This document shows positions 51,667 to 59,545 of a stretch of DNA of 64,000 nt, in pieces; position 1 is the first letter of the stretch, and each line of letters opens with the position of its first letter. The position numbers and the translations under genes are program-made. Source of the DNA: an uncultured Prevotellaceae bacterium (GTDB lineage Bacteria; Bacteroidota; Bacteroidia; Bacteroidales; Bacteroidaceae). The notes under the pieces were generated by a model. The model saw only the letters and a list, made by a program, of their open reading frames with translations. It had not been told where the DNA came from and did no database searches. The stretch is taken from positions 27,440-91,439 of the forward strand of contig CAMVPA010000006.1 of NCBI GenBank assembly GCA_947169245.1, read 5' to 3'.

Positions 51667-52935
51667 TTATCGTTTCCTTTTTCGCCATTCTGCGATGGCG
51701 GCATTGACATCCATCTTCTCGCTGCCACGGAAGGCAATGACGAAGGCACCTGGGAACTTACTGGCAAGCTCGCGGCGAAGGCGCAGAATCTCATTATAGT
51801 CGGTAGTGGCGCCGACGGTGTACTTATAGAGACCGCCCTCCTTGTAGAAGTCGGCGTCTTTCTGGCCTTTCAGCTGCGGGTTGCCGGCCTTCAGCTGGCG
51901 GTCGCTGGCCAAAATCTGTACCTTGAAGACCGGGGCGTCCGTAGCCGCCGGCGTCTCCAGAGGCCGGGCCCCATTGGGCTCATTAGCCCCATTAGTCCCA
52001 TTGGGCTCATTAGCCCCATTAGTCCCATTGGGCTCATTAGTCCCATTGGTCCCATTGGTCCCATTGGCCCCATTAGTCCCATTGGCCCCATTAGTCCCAT
52101 TAATCCCATTGGCCTTTTCCGCCTCCGGCGTTGTCTCAGGCTTATACGGCACCTTTATTATACTGTTCAGCTTGCCGCGATAGGCCATGAAGGCGTTGAA
52201 GATGCCACGGGCATAGGCATATTCGGCCTCGTTAGAGTTCAGGTAACGCTCCTCGTCGGGTGTCGAGATGAAACCCAGCTCCAGCAGACAGGCTGGCATC
52301 GACGTCAGGCGCAGCACGGCGAGATTGTCCTGATGGACACCCTGGTCCTGGCGGCCAGTGGCCTGACAGACATACTTCTGCATCATCTTGGCCAGCTGGA
52401 CGCTGTTCTCCATATTCTTGTCCTGCATCAGCTCGAAGAGGATGTTGCTCTCAGGCGAGTTGGGGTCAAAGCCCTCGTAGTGCTGTTGATAGTCCTTCTC
52501 ATAGAGGATGACGGCATTCTCGCGCTTGGCCACCTCGAGGTTCTCGATATAGCCCTTGCGGTTGCCGTCGCGACGACTGCGGCCCAGCGTGTAGGTCTGG
52601 TAGCCGCGGGCAATCTTCTTACCCGGCAGGGAATTGATATGGATGGAGATGAAAAGGTCGGCCTTGGCTTTGTTGGCCACCTCAGCACGCTGCCACAACT
52701 CCAGGAACCTGTCGGTGGTACGCGTGTAGACAACCTTCACGTCGGGACACTTCTGCTCAACGAGCTTGCCAAAGGCCAAGGCGTGTTTCAGCGTCAGGTT
52801 CTTCTCCTTCGACATCGTGCCTACGCAACCCGGGTCATTGCCTCCATGTCCGGCGTCAATGACCAGCGTAAAGGTCTTGGCGGCACTCACAGGCACCACC
52901 AGCCCCAACATCAATATAATCAATATCCTTCTCAC
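51667..52935 (-). CDS. N-acetylmuramoyl-L-alanine amidase with SPOR-like domain
   Basis: A GTG at 52935, one base after the folB stop, gives a clean signal peptide (RRILIILMLGLVVPVSAA); an in-frame ATG at 52965 overlaps folB and is the alternative. The Amidase_3 domain (about 15-250) starts FTLVIDAGHGGNDPGCVG with the first Zn-binding His and Glu region, and DLFISIHINSLPG carries another Zn-binding His; LTSMPACLLELGFIS holds the catalytic Glu. After a linker of about 50 residues of NGT/NGA/NEP units, the C-terminus (FKVQILASDRQLKAGNPQLK) resembles a SPOR peptidoglycan-binding domain. It cleaves the stem peptide from MurNAc, in cell separation or turnover. Confidence 0.92.
   Translation of the reverse strand: MRRILIILMLGLVVPVSAAKTFTLVIDAGHGGNDPGCVGTMSKEKNLTLKHALAFGKLVEQKCPDVKVVYTRTTDRFLELWQRAEVANKAKADLFISIHINSLPGKKIARGYQTYTLGRSRRDGNRKGYIENLEVAKRENAVILYEKDYQQHYEGFDPNSPESNILFELMQDKNMENSVQLAKMMQKYVCQATGRQDQGVHQDNLAVLRLTSMPACLLELGFISTPDEERYLNSNEAEYAYARGIFNAFMAYRGKLNSIIKVPYKPETTPEAEKANGINGTNGANGTNGANGTNGTNGTNEPNGTNGANEPNGTNGANEPNGARPLETPAATDAPVFKVQILASDRQLKAGNPQLKGQKDADFYKEGGLYKYTVGATTDYNEILRLRRELASKFPGAFVIAFRGSEKMDVNAAIAEWRKRKR
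51968..52112. repeat. 9-nt minisatellite in the amidase linker
   Basis: About sixteen 9-nt units (CCCATTAGT, CCCATTGGT, CCCATTGGG and CTCATTAGC) are arranged in higher-order 27-nt blocks. On the coding strand they give NGTNGANEP-type repeats that link the amidase and SPOR-like domains. Confidence 0.92.
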
Positions 52936-52936
52936 T

Positions 52937-53287
52937 TCACTTTTTATGTAGTTCCACCGTGGCACCGCTACATTCGGCTCCCATCGGCGGGTTTTCCTTC
53001 GTCACCCACAGGTCGATGCTGGTAATGTCGGGGTGTTGTGTCTTGACGGCTGTGGCGATGCGACCGGCCACATGTTCGAGCAGTTGCGAGGGAATGGCCA
53101 TCTCGCGGCCAATCACTTGATAGAGCTCGGCGTAGTTCAAGGTGTCTTCCACCCGATCGGTCTTGGCAGCGCGGCTCCAGTCGTAGCCCACACGCAGAGT
53201 GACACGGTACCAGCCCCCCACCCTACGCTCCTGCGGCAGCACGCCGTGATAGGCATAGAAGCGCACCTCCTTTAACTCAATATACAT
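52937..53287 (-). CDS. folB: Dihydroneopterin aldolase FolB
   Basis: The ATG at 53287 gives MYIELKEVRFYAYHGVLPQE, the standard FolB start; a frame from 53305 adds MGAGAE and is unlikely. The family landmarks are the YAYHGVLPQE segment with the catalytic Glu, DTLNYAELYQVI and LLEHVAGRIA with the substrate-binding Glu, and a final VTKENPPM followed by the usual short strand. At 116 aa it is a typical length for the octameric enzyme. FolB converts dihydroneopterin to 6-hydroxymethyl-dihydropterin and glycolaldehyde in folate synthesis. The stop is one base before the probable amidase start, so the genes are coupled. Confidence 0.93.
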   Translation of the reverse strand: MYIELKEVRFYAYHGVLPQERRVGGWYRVTLRVGYDWSRAAKTDRVEDTLNYAELYQVIGREMAIPSQLLEHVAGRIATAVKTQHPDITSIDLWVTKENPPMGAECSGATVELHKK

Positions 53288-53304
53288 CTCGGCACCAGCC
53301 CCCA

Positions 53305-53358
53305 TTTCTCACTTCTCATTCCTCACTTCTCATTCCTCATTCCTCATTTCTCATTTCC
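53305..53358. repeat. TTTCTCATTCC simple repeat between folB and the RNR-like gene
   Basis: Degenerate 10-12 base units of CTCACTTCTCATTCCTCATT fill the gap and run into the last codons of the RNR-like gene. Confidence 0.7.
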
Positions 53359-53952
53359 CTCCGTGTCCTCGGACTCGGAATCGTGTGCTCCCGGCACGTA
53401 CTTCTTCAGAGCACGCTCCACACCGGTCTTCCACGTGTTGATGCTCTCGTCTTTCAGCGACAGCGAGGCCACCAGCTTGATGACGTGCTCGATGGGCATG
53501 CGATAGCGCAACACACCCGAGATGAGTTTGGCATAGTTCCAGTACTCGGGGTTGAACTTCTCCGATAGGCCCTCGACGGTGGTCTTGTAGCCGCGTTTGT
53601 TCTCGAACTGGAAGTCGTAGCGCTTCGTACCGTCGGGATTCACCTGCTTCAGTATTTTTCCTTTTGTCACCGTCTTGGGCAACAGGATGCCTTCCTCGTC
53701 GTCCTGCAAGCCAGTGAAAATCTCATAGGGATAGCCGTCGAGCAGTCCGACGAGCGCCACCCACTTCTCCTTATTATTCTGAAAACGCACAACGTCGCAC
53801 TCCAGCACCTGCGGACGCACCTCAGTAACGTCGGGCCGCTTGATGGGCATCAGAGCCTGCTGTCCCAACGCTTGCAGACGGCCAAAGACATCGGCGTCCA
53901 CCTGACCACGACAACTCTCCAACAATGCGCGAATCTCATCCTCAGTCATCAT
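53344..53952 (-). CDS. Stand-alone protein resembling the C-terminal region of B12-dependent ribonucleotide reductase
   Basis: From about residue 45 to 190 the protein follows the C-terminal region of class II ribonucleotide reductase (NrdJ) as I know it in Bacteroidetes: VVRFQNNKEKWVALVGLLDG, YEIFTGLQDDEEGILLPKTV, KRYDFQFENKRGYKTTVEGL, YAKLISGVLRYRMPIEHVIK and DESINTWKTGVERALKKYVP. The catalytic barrel and the final Cys-rich tail of NrdJ are absent. The first 45 residues are acidic and helical (MTEDEIRALLESCRGQVDAD). A perfect TAATTTTG box at 53982-53989 supports independent expression. It may be a regulatory or repair paralogue, or half of a split enzyme; the gene lacks any frameshift that would mark decay. 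Confidence 0.7.
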   Translation of the reverse strand: MMTEDEIRALLESCRGQVDADVFGRLQALGQQALMPIKRPDVTEVRPQVLECDVVRFQNNKEKWVALVGLLDGYPYEIFTGLQDDEEGILLPKTVTKGKILKQVNPDGTKRYDFQFENKRGYKTTVEGLSEKFNPEYWNYAKLISGVLRYRMPIEHVIKLVASLSLKDESINTWKTGVERALKKYVPGAHDSESEDTEGNEK

Positions 53953-53981
53953 AATTCCTCTGTTTAACGATTATTTGGCCG

Positions 53982-53989
53982 CAAAATTA
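53982..53989 (-). promoter_or_regulatory. Predicted -7 box (TAATTTTG) of the RNR-like gene
   Basis: Exact match to TAnnTTTG on the minus strand, about 30 bases before the ATG; T-rich sequence precedes it. Confidence 0.6.
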
Positions 53990-54021
53990 CAAAAAAACGT
54001 GCGAAAAACCAAAAAAAACAC

Positions 54022-54029
54022 TACCTTTG
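54022..54029 (+). promoter_or_regulatory. Predicted -7 box (TACCTTTG) of the nitroreductase gene
   Basis: Exact match to TAnnTTTG, 23 bases before the ATG at 54053, after an A-rich tract. Confidence 0.65.
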
Positions 54030-54052
54030 TGCCCAAAATCAAGAAGTGAAAG

Positions 54053-54820
54053 ATGAAAAACCTGCTAACACGCCGTTCCATACGCCGCTACGCCGACCGT
54101 GATGTCGACGAGCAGCTACTGAATCGCCTCATGACAGAGGCCAGTCGTACACAGACCATGGGCAACCTACAGCTCTACTCGGTCGTCGTCACCCGTTCGC
54201 CGGAGATGAAACAGAAACTGGCCCCGGCTCACTTCAACCAGCCGATGGTGACACAGGCACCCGTCGTCCTCACCGTCCTGGCTGACTTCAACCGCACCAG
54301 CACGTGGGCACGCTGCCGCAACGCCGAGCCCGGCTACGACAACTTCCTGTCGTTCATCAACGCCGCTACCGACGCACTGCTCTACACACAGACGCTCTGC
54401 AACCTCATGGATGAGGAAGGGTTGGGCTACTGCTACTTAGGCACCACCGTCTACCAGCCACAGCAGATCATCGAGCTGCTGCACCTGCCCAAGCTGACGT
54501 TCCCCGTAGCCACACTCACCGTCGGCTGGCCCGACGAGGAGCCAGCACTCAGCGACCGTCTGCCCCTTGAGGCCTTCGTCCATCAGGAGCGTTACGACGA
54601 CTATCTGGCCCTTGACATCGACCGCTACTACAGCGCCAAGGAAGAGTTGGAGGAGAACCGCAACTTCGTGCATATCAACCACAAAGAGACACTGGCACAG
54701 GTCTTCACCGACATCCGCTACACCCGCAAGGACAACGAAGCCATGTCAAAAAACCTCCTCGCCGCTCTCCGCCACCAAGGCTTCCTCCCCTATATCCTCC
54801 ACGAGACACCTCAGTTCTAA
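54053..54820 (+). CDS. Nitroreductase-family FMN oxidoreductase
   Basis: LLTRRSIRRYADRDVDEQLL is the nitroreductase N-terminal FMN phosphate-binding motif, followed by EASRTQTMGNLQLYSVVV. The middle DALLYTQTLCNLMDEEGLGY and the VATLTVGWPDEEPALSDRLP loop are typical of NfsA-like members, which are flavin- or nitro-compound reductases using NADPH. No signal peptide is present, so it is cytoplasmic. The length of 255 aa is normal. It lies 11 bases before the TPR-AraC regulator on the same strand and may share its transcript, though a metabolic link is not evident. Confidence 0.9.
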   Translation: MKNLLTRRSIRRYADRDVDEQLLNRLMTEASRTQTMGNLQLYSVVVTRSPEMKQKLAPAHFNQPMVTQAPVVLTVLADFNRTSTWARCRNAEPGYDNFLSFINAATDALLYTQTLCNLMDEEGLGYCYLGTTVYQPQQIIELLHLPKLTFPVATLTVGWPDEEPALSDRLPLEAFVHQERYDDYLALDIDRYYSAKEELEENRNFVHINHKETLAQVFTDIRYTRKDNEAMSKNLLAALRHQGFLPYILHETPQF

Positions 54821-54831
54821 CACCTTGCATC

Positions 54832-56535
54832 ATGCGAAGATTGTTCATCGTCATATGCCTGTTGTCGGCAACCCTCCTATGCAACGCGACCATCACGCTG
54901 CCCGACTCGATGCTTACCATCAAGAGTGCTTACAATGTAACCAATAGCGACACTTCGCTGGCCATCATCCAGACCATGCGCCAACGGCAGCTGGCCGAGA
55001 AGTGGCAGCTCGACATGGCCGAGGCCGACTACTGCTATGCCACGATGGACTACACCAAGGCGGTACGGCTCTATCAGGCTGTGTACGATAGCGGTGAGGC
55101 CAAGAGCGACGCCACCATCTATCTGGCGCTGCTCGCCCGACTGATGCAGACCCACGACATCATGTACGATGAGAACGAACTCGTCACCTATATGGTCGAG
55201 CTCAAGGACGCAGCCAGGCGCTACAAGAACGACGCCTATCTGGCGATGGCCGACTTCACCCTGGGCAAGCGCAAGCATTACCACCGCAAGAAGCAGGAAG
55301 GTCTGGAGATGTGCGCCAAGGCCGTCGAGGTCATGAAGGCCAGCGACTACTTCCGCAAATACAACGAGCTGTGCAGCAACTACACCGACCTGCTACAGAT
55401 GTACGCGGAGGACGGGCGCTACGACGACGCCATGCGCATGTCGCTGTTGCAGGAAGAGGCGGCACTCCGCATCAAAGGCGTAAGCGCCAACAACAAGGAG
55501 ACGCTACGCTACGTCTACGGCATGCGTGCCAGTCTGCTGGCCAAGGCCGGCCGCAAGGAAGAAGCCGACCGCGCCTACGACGAGTGGAAGAAGCAGGACG
55601 GCGGCAACGCTGTCGTCGACAGGCCCATCCTCGACTACCTTATTATATATAAGCACTACGAGCAGGCACGCGACATCATCCACGACTACTGCAACTTGCT
55701 CAGGAATCAGAAGGACAACTATTCCTACCGCATGATCACCATGCTCACGACGGCGGCGCAGGTGGAGACGGCACTGGGCGACACCAGTGCGGTAGCACGA
55801 CACAGCCGTGAGATCAAGGCCATTGCCGACAGCCTGCACATCGACAAGTCGTACAGCATGATGCAAAAGTCGTGGGACCTGATACGGACGGAGAAGGACG
55901 TGAAGCTGAAGAACTCCCTGGTGAGCATTTTAGGCTTGCTTTTGCTCTTCAGTACCGCTATCGGACTGATCATTCTATACTACAGCCGCCGCTTACGCCG
56001 CCGCAACGAGAAGCTGGTTAAGGCGCTCAACAGCGTCGAAGCCTACCGCAACATGGCGATGGGAGCCATGGAGTCCAGTTCTGAAGAACCGACAAACGTG
56101 GAGACAACGGGCAGCCCAGAGAGCGCCAAGGAGACAGCAGAAGCCAGCGAGACGATAGTCGACGAGAACGAGCGTCTCTTCGTGAAGCTCGACGGCCAGA
56201 TAACCCGCAACCGCCTGTTCCTCAATCCGAACTTCGGACGCGACGACATGGCCCGCCTCATCGGCGTCGACAAGAACCGCATCGGCCACATCATGTCAAG
56301 ATATTCCGACGCATCGAACGCCTCGGTCTACATCAACACCAAGCGTGTGGAGTATGGAGCGAAGCTTCTTTTGGAGCATCCTGAGTACACCATCGCCGCC
56401 ATCGCCAACGAATGTGGCATGACAAACACCGTCACTTTCAACCGCACGTTCAAGGAAGTTTACGGCATGACGCCCTCAGAATACCGCACCAAACCTCAAA
56501 AAAACCAAAAAGGCCTAAAATGGTGTGGGGAGTAA
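54832..56535 (+). CDS. Membrane-anchored TPR sensor with AraC-type DNA-binding domain
   Basis: A signal peptide (ends LLCNATI) is followed by a periplasmic helical repeat region of TPR type (about 25-350; YTKAVRLYQAVYDSGEAKSD and LLAKAGRKEEADRAYDEWKK are examples). A membrane helix (LGLLLLFSTAIGLIILYY) lies near 363-383, with a basic RRLRRR stop. An acidic linker precedes the C-terminal AraC helix-turn-helix (about 450-560; DDMARLIGVDKNRIGHIMSR and VTFNRTFKEVYGMTPSEYR). No kinase or receiver domain is present. It is the first gene before the DUF3575/fimbrillin cluster and is likely its regulator, sensing an envelope signal. The FimX or PilR type name cannot be assigned from sequence alone. 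Confidence 0.82.
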   Translation: MRRLFIVICLLSATLLCNATITLPDSMLTIKSAYNVTNSDTSLAIIQTMRQRQLAEKWQLDMAEADYCYATMDYTKAVRLYQAVYDSGEAKSDATIYLALLARLMQTHDIMYDENELVTYMVELKDAARRYKNDAYLAMADFTLGKRKHYHRKKQEGLEMCAKAVEVMKASDYFRKYNELCSNYTDLLQMYAEDGRYDDAMRMSLLQEEAALRIKGVSANNKETLRYVYGMRASLLAKAGRKEEADRAYDEWKKQDGGNAVVDRPILDYLIIYKHYEQARDIIHDYCNLLRNQKDNYSYRMITMLTTAAQVETALGDTSAVARHSREIKAIADSLHIDKSYSMMQKSWDLIRTEKDVKLKNSLVSILGLLLLFSTAIGLIILYYSRRLRRRNEKLVKALNSVEAYRNMAMGAMESSSEEPTNVETTGSPESAKETAEASETIVDENERLFVKLDGQITRNRLFLNPNFGRDDMARLIGVDKNRIGHIMSRYSDASNASVYINTKRVEYGAKLLLEHPEYTIAAIANECGMTNTVTFNRTFKEVYGMTPSEYRTKPQKNQKGLKWCGE

Positions 56536-56657
56536 AACCTTGACTACCAGACAGTTTGGACAAATTGTTTCATCTCGTGCGTATAAATTGTTCTAACAAT
56601 TAGACAATTTATTGACACATTTTCGCCCTTGCGCGTATTATTATTAAAGAAAATTCG

Positions 56658-56665
56658 TATCTTTG
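56658..56665 (+). promoter_or_regulatory. Predicted -7 box (TATCTTTG) of the fimbria-like operon
   Basis: Exact TAnnTTTG match, 34 bases before the DUF3575 gene, after an AT-rich stretch with ACAATTAGACAATTT repeats. Confidence 0.65.
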
Positions 56666-56699
56666 CGTTTTAAAAGAGATTAAAAACGGCAAAGAAGCG

Positions 56700-58334
56700 A
56701 TGAAAAAAGGCAGATTCATAGGGAAGATACTTGCAATCGGGGCAATACTTACATTGCTCTGCGGCACTGTTGGCGCCCAGCCTGCCTTGTCGGTCGACAC
56801 TTCCTTCTACAACAAATATCCCTACATCCGTTTCGTCTCGGAGGGTGACGCCACGAAAATGAGCGACGACGAGTTCTACGCCGTCGCCGCCAGAGTAGGT
56901 TTCGCCGTCAACCAGACAGAGCCGCCCGTTGGCGACCAGTTCCTGACAGAGCTGAAGAGCAGTGTTCTGCCACGCATCAATGCCGACAGTCTGGAGCTGG
57001 CCTATATGGTGGTGCGTGGCGCAGCCTCGCCCGACGGCCCTTATGAGAACAACAAGCGGCTGGGCGAGAAGCGTGCGGGCTGGCTCTTCGACTTCATCCG
57101 CCAACAGCTGCGGTTCCCGGTGAACGAGAGCAAGTTCTGCCTCGACAGCGAGGCCGAGGACTACCGTTCGCTCTGTCTCCTCATGCAGCGTGCCGGCGAT
57201 CAGGACCACGTCTTCGTGAAGCAGCTGTGCGACACCTATTTGCCTGAAGGCAATATTGCCCAACTGAAGACCGCCCTGCAGCAAGCACAGAGCGGCCTGC
57301 TATGGAAGCGGCTGAACAAGACCTACTTCCACCATCTGCGCACCGCCCGCGTCGTTCTCTACTTCAAGAAGTATGAAGGCGAGAAGCTTGAGATTGGTAA
57401 GATAGAGCAAGCGCCGGTGATAGAGACGCCGCCCGCGGTAGCACCGGCGATAGAGCCAGTGGTGGAGATGCCGACTATAGAGGTGGAGACACCGGTAGTG
57501 GAGACGATGCCTGTGGCAGAACCACCGGTCGCACAGGAGTGGCTGGCGCGCCGCGAGGTGCTGGCGCTGAAGACCAACCTGCTGTTCTACGGTGTCTACA
57601 TGCCGGGCTACAACCGCTGGTGCCCCATCCCCAACGTGGCGGTGGAGTACTTCCCCAAGAAGGGACACATGACCTTCGGCGCCTCGTTCGACATGCCCTG
57701 GTGGCAGGACTACGATGCCCATAAGTACTTCCAGCTCAGGAACTATCAGGTGGAGGCACGCTACTACCTGAAGACCCATGAGGCCAATAGGGCCAATGAG
57801 CCCTATAAGGCCAATGGGGCCTATGGGCCGCTATTTAGCGGCTTCTACCTCCAGGCCTACGCCAATGGCGGCGTGTTCGGCATCTGCTTCGATGCCGATC
57901 GCGGCTGGGTGGGCGAAGGGTTCGGCGTTGGTGTCGGTGCCGGCTACGTCATGCCACTGTCACGCAATGGGCACTGGCGACTGGAGCTGGGACTCCAGGC
58001 TGGCTACTTCCGCTGCAAGTACGACCCCTACCAGTATGAGAACCCCGTGGATCCGAGCTACAAGGACAACCTGTACTACTACAAGTGGAAGTCTGACCCG
58101 GACTTGTTCAAGAAGCGCCAGTACCGCTGGAATTGGATTGGGCCCACCCGCGTCGGTGTCACCCTGTCGTACGACCTGCTCTACAGAAGAATCCACAAGA
58201 AGGGCGTGAGCTTCAAGGACTATGAGACCAATGGGGCCTATGGGACCTATGGGGCCAATGGGGCCTATAAGGCCAATGAGACCAATGAGGCTAATGGGAC
58301 TAACAGGGCCCCAGAAAGGAGGGATCATGAGTAA
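56700..58334 (+). CDS. DUF3575 domain outer-membrane protein with OmpA-like N-terminal region
   Basis: The signal peptide ends GTVGAQ. Residues about 35-230 resemble an OmpA-like peptidoglycan-binding fold (VVRGAASPDGPYENNKRLGE with KRAGW). A Pro/Val/Glu-rich linker (PVIETPPAVAPAIEPVVEMP) leads to the DUF3575 beta-barrel (about 285-520; LALKTNLLFYGVYMPGYNRW). DUF3575 proteins occur next to fimbrillins in Bacteroidales and may anchor or assemble the fibre. Two in-frame 9-nt repeat tracts are present: ANRANEPYKANGAYG near residue 360-378, in a surface loop, and a C-terminal tail of about 30 residues (NGAYGTYGANGAYKANETNE). The stop overlaps the start of the next gene by 8 bases. Confidence 0.82.
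   Translation: MKKGRFIGKILAIGAILTLLCGTVGAQPALSVDTSFYNKYPYIRFVSEGDATKMSDDEFYAVAARVGFAVNQTEPPVGDQFLTELKSSVLPRINADSLELAYMVVRGAASPDGPYENNKRLGEKRAGWLFDFIRQQLRFPVNESKFCLDSEAEDYRSLCLLMQRAGDQDHVFVKQLCDTYLPEGNIAQLKTALQQAQSGLLWKRLNKTYFHHLRTARVVLYFKKYEGEKLEIGKIEQAPVIETPPAVAPAIEPVVEMPTIEVETPVVETMPVAEPPVAQEWLARREVLALKTNLLFYGVYMPGYNRWCPIPNVAVEYFPKKGHMTFGASFDMPWWQDYDAHKYFQLRNYQVEARYYLKTHEANRANEPYKANGAYGPLFSGFYLQAYANGGVFGICFDADRGWVGEGFGVGVGAGYVMPLSRNGHWRLELGLQAGYFRCKYDPYQYENPVDPSYKDNLYYYKWKSDPDLFKKRQYRWNWIGPTRVGVTLSYDLLYRRIHKKGVSFKDYETNGAYGTYGANGAYKANETNEANGTNRAPERRDHE
57780..57830. repeat. 9-nt minisatellite in the DUF3575 barrel
   Basis: GAGGCCAATAGGGCCAATGA and following units are read as EANRANEPYKANGAYGP. 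Same family as the repeat at the gene end. Confidence 0.85.
58222..58312. repeat. 9-nt minisatellite at the end of the DUF3575 gene
   Basis: About ten units (AATGGGGCC, TATGGGACC, AATGAGACC, AATGGGACT) add a low-complexity tail of about 30 residues. Its right end pairs with the reversed copy at 58345-58380 (see findings). Confidence 0.9.
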
Positions 58335-59514
58335 GCTGAGGAAGCTCATTAGCCTCATAGGCCTCATGGGCCTCATGGGCTGTAAGCCCGAGCCGCCGCT
58401 TCACCTCTACGACGGTGGCGACATCGATGTCACGCTGCCCACGGTGAAGCTCGACCTCGAGGCATACTGGGACTACGAGACCATCTACGGCATCTACAAC
58501 TGGCGCGCCGACTGGTACTATGGTTGGGACGAGGCCGACCAGGCACTGTTCGGCAACATCGGTTACACGGAGCCCGATGTGTTCATGATTCGCCGCTACT
58601 ACACCGGTTCGGAGGCCTACGTGCCACATACCAATGTCTACGCCGCCACCATCGTGGGCAACACCTTCCACGGCAAGTACAACTGGGGCTTCTGGGACAT
58701 CCTGGTGTGGAACGACGTGACGACGCCCGACGGTGTGCAGAGTCTGAACTTCGACGAGCAGACGTCGCTCGACTACGTGACGGCCTACACCAACCAGTCG
58801 ATGAGCCCTGCCCGCTACCAGGCTCCCCGCTACACCCGCGCCTTCTACCAGCCCGAGGAGCTCTTCTCTGCCTACGAACAGGGCATCGAGATCAACCGCG
58901 ACCTCTCGGGCTTCGTCTACGACCCAATAAATAATGTATATATAAAAAAATTGAACATGGTGCTCGAGCCCATCACCTACATATACCTGACGGAGGTCAT
59001 CCTGCATAACAACAATGGACGCATCACCGCCGTCGACGGTAACGCCAACCTCTCAGGCATGGCGCGCACGGCTGTAGTCAACACCGGTACTGCCGGCAAC
59101 GACCCCATCACCGTCTACTATCATGTGAAGTTCAAGAAGGACTGTGTCATCGTACCCTTCGGTACCCCTGCCGACGACCCCATACGCCTCACAGCCGAGC
59201 ATGTAGACATCGTCGGCGGCCGTCTGACCACCTTCGGCATGTGCGGACAGACGCCCCGTAACATCCACCATGCCAGCGAGGTGACCGACAACATCAATCA
59301 CTATATGGACGTGACGATGCAGTTCAACAACGGCATGGACTCCACCTTCGTGTTCAACGTGACCGACCAGGTTCGCGAGCACTGGAAGGGCGGCGTCATC
59401 CGCGTAGAGCTCGACTTAGACACCATCCCCATTCCCAGCCGTCAGGGCGGCAGCGGCTTCGATGCCGTGGTCAAGGATGTGGAGGACGGTGGAACATATG
59501 AATTTGACATGTAA
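58327..59514 (+). CDS. DUF5119-type lipoprotein of the fimbria-like operon
   Basis: The ATG at 58327 is preceded by AAAGGAGGG and overlaps the end of the DUF3575 gene, so translation is probably coupled. The signal peptide LRKLISLIGLMGLMGC ends in a lipobox with Cys 19. The mature part has DVTLPTVKLDLEAYWDYETI and FKKDCVIVPFGTPADDPIRL, and is a two-domain beta protein of about 375 residues, like DUF5119 proteins found beside Bacteroidales fimbrial genes (family call from memory). The hydrophobic core of the signal is encoded by reversed 9-nt repeat units (58345-58380). It is likely an outer-surface accessory or anchor subunit of the fimbria. Confidence 0.75.
   Translation: MSKLRKLISLIGLMGLMGCKPEPPLHLYDGGDIDVTLPTVKLDLEAYWDYETIYGIYNWRADWYYGWDEADQALFGNIGYTEPDVFMIRRYYTGSEAYVPHTNVYAATIVGNTFHGKYNWGFWDILVWNDVTTPDGVQSLNFDEQTSLDYVTAYTNQSMSPARYQAPRYTRAFYQPEELFSAYEQGIEINRDLSGFVYDPINNVYIKKLNMVLEPITYIYLTEVILHNNNGRITAVDGNANLSGMARTAVVNTGTAGNDPITVYYHVKFKKDCVIVPFGTPADDPIRLTAEHVDIVGGRLTTFGMCGQTPRNIHHASEVTDNINHYMDVTMQFNNGMDSTFVFNVTDQVREHWKGGVIRVELDLDTIPIPSRQGGSGFDAVVKDVEDGGTYEFDM
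58345..58380. repeat. Reversed 9-nt minisatellite encoding a signal peptide
   Basis: CTCATTAGCCTCATAGGCCT and CATGGGCCTCATGGGC are complements of the AATGAGGCT/AATGAGGCC units. They encode LISLIGLMGLMG, the hydrophobic core of the lipoprotein signal. Confidence 0.85.
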
Positions 59515-59545
59515 ATATAGTATTAACCTTCAAAAAAGTACAGTT

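Noticed and set aside
51968..52112. CRISPR or VNTR outside genes
   Set aside because: The units are in frame within the amidase gene and have no unique spacers.
53344..53952. Frameshifted ribonucleotide reductase pseudogene
   Set aside because: No catalytic-domain remnants lie upstream and the frame has its own promoter and start, so a stand-alone gene is preferred.
58222..58326. Upstream start for the DUF5119 lipoprotein giving a long PMGPMGPMG prefix
   Set aside because: It is the third frame of the 9-nt repeat; the ATG at 58327 has a strong ribosome-binding site and gives a proper lipoprotein signal.
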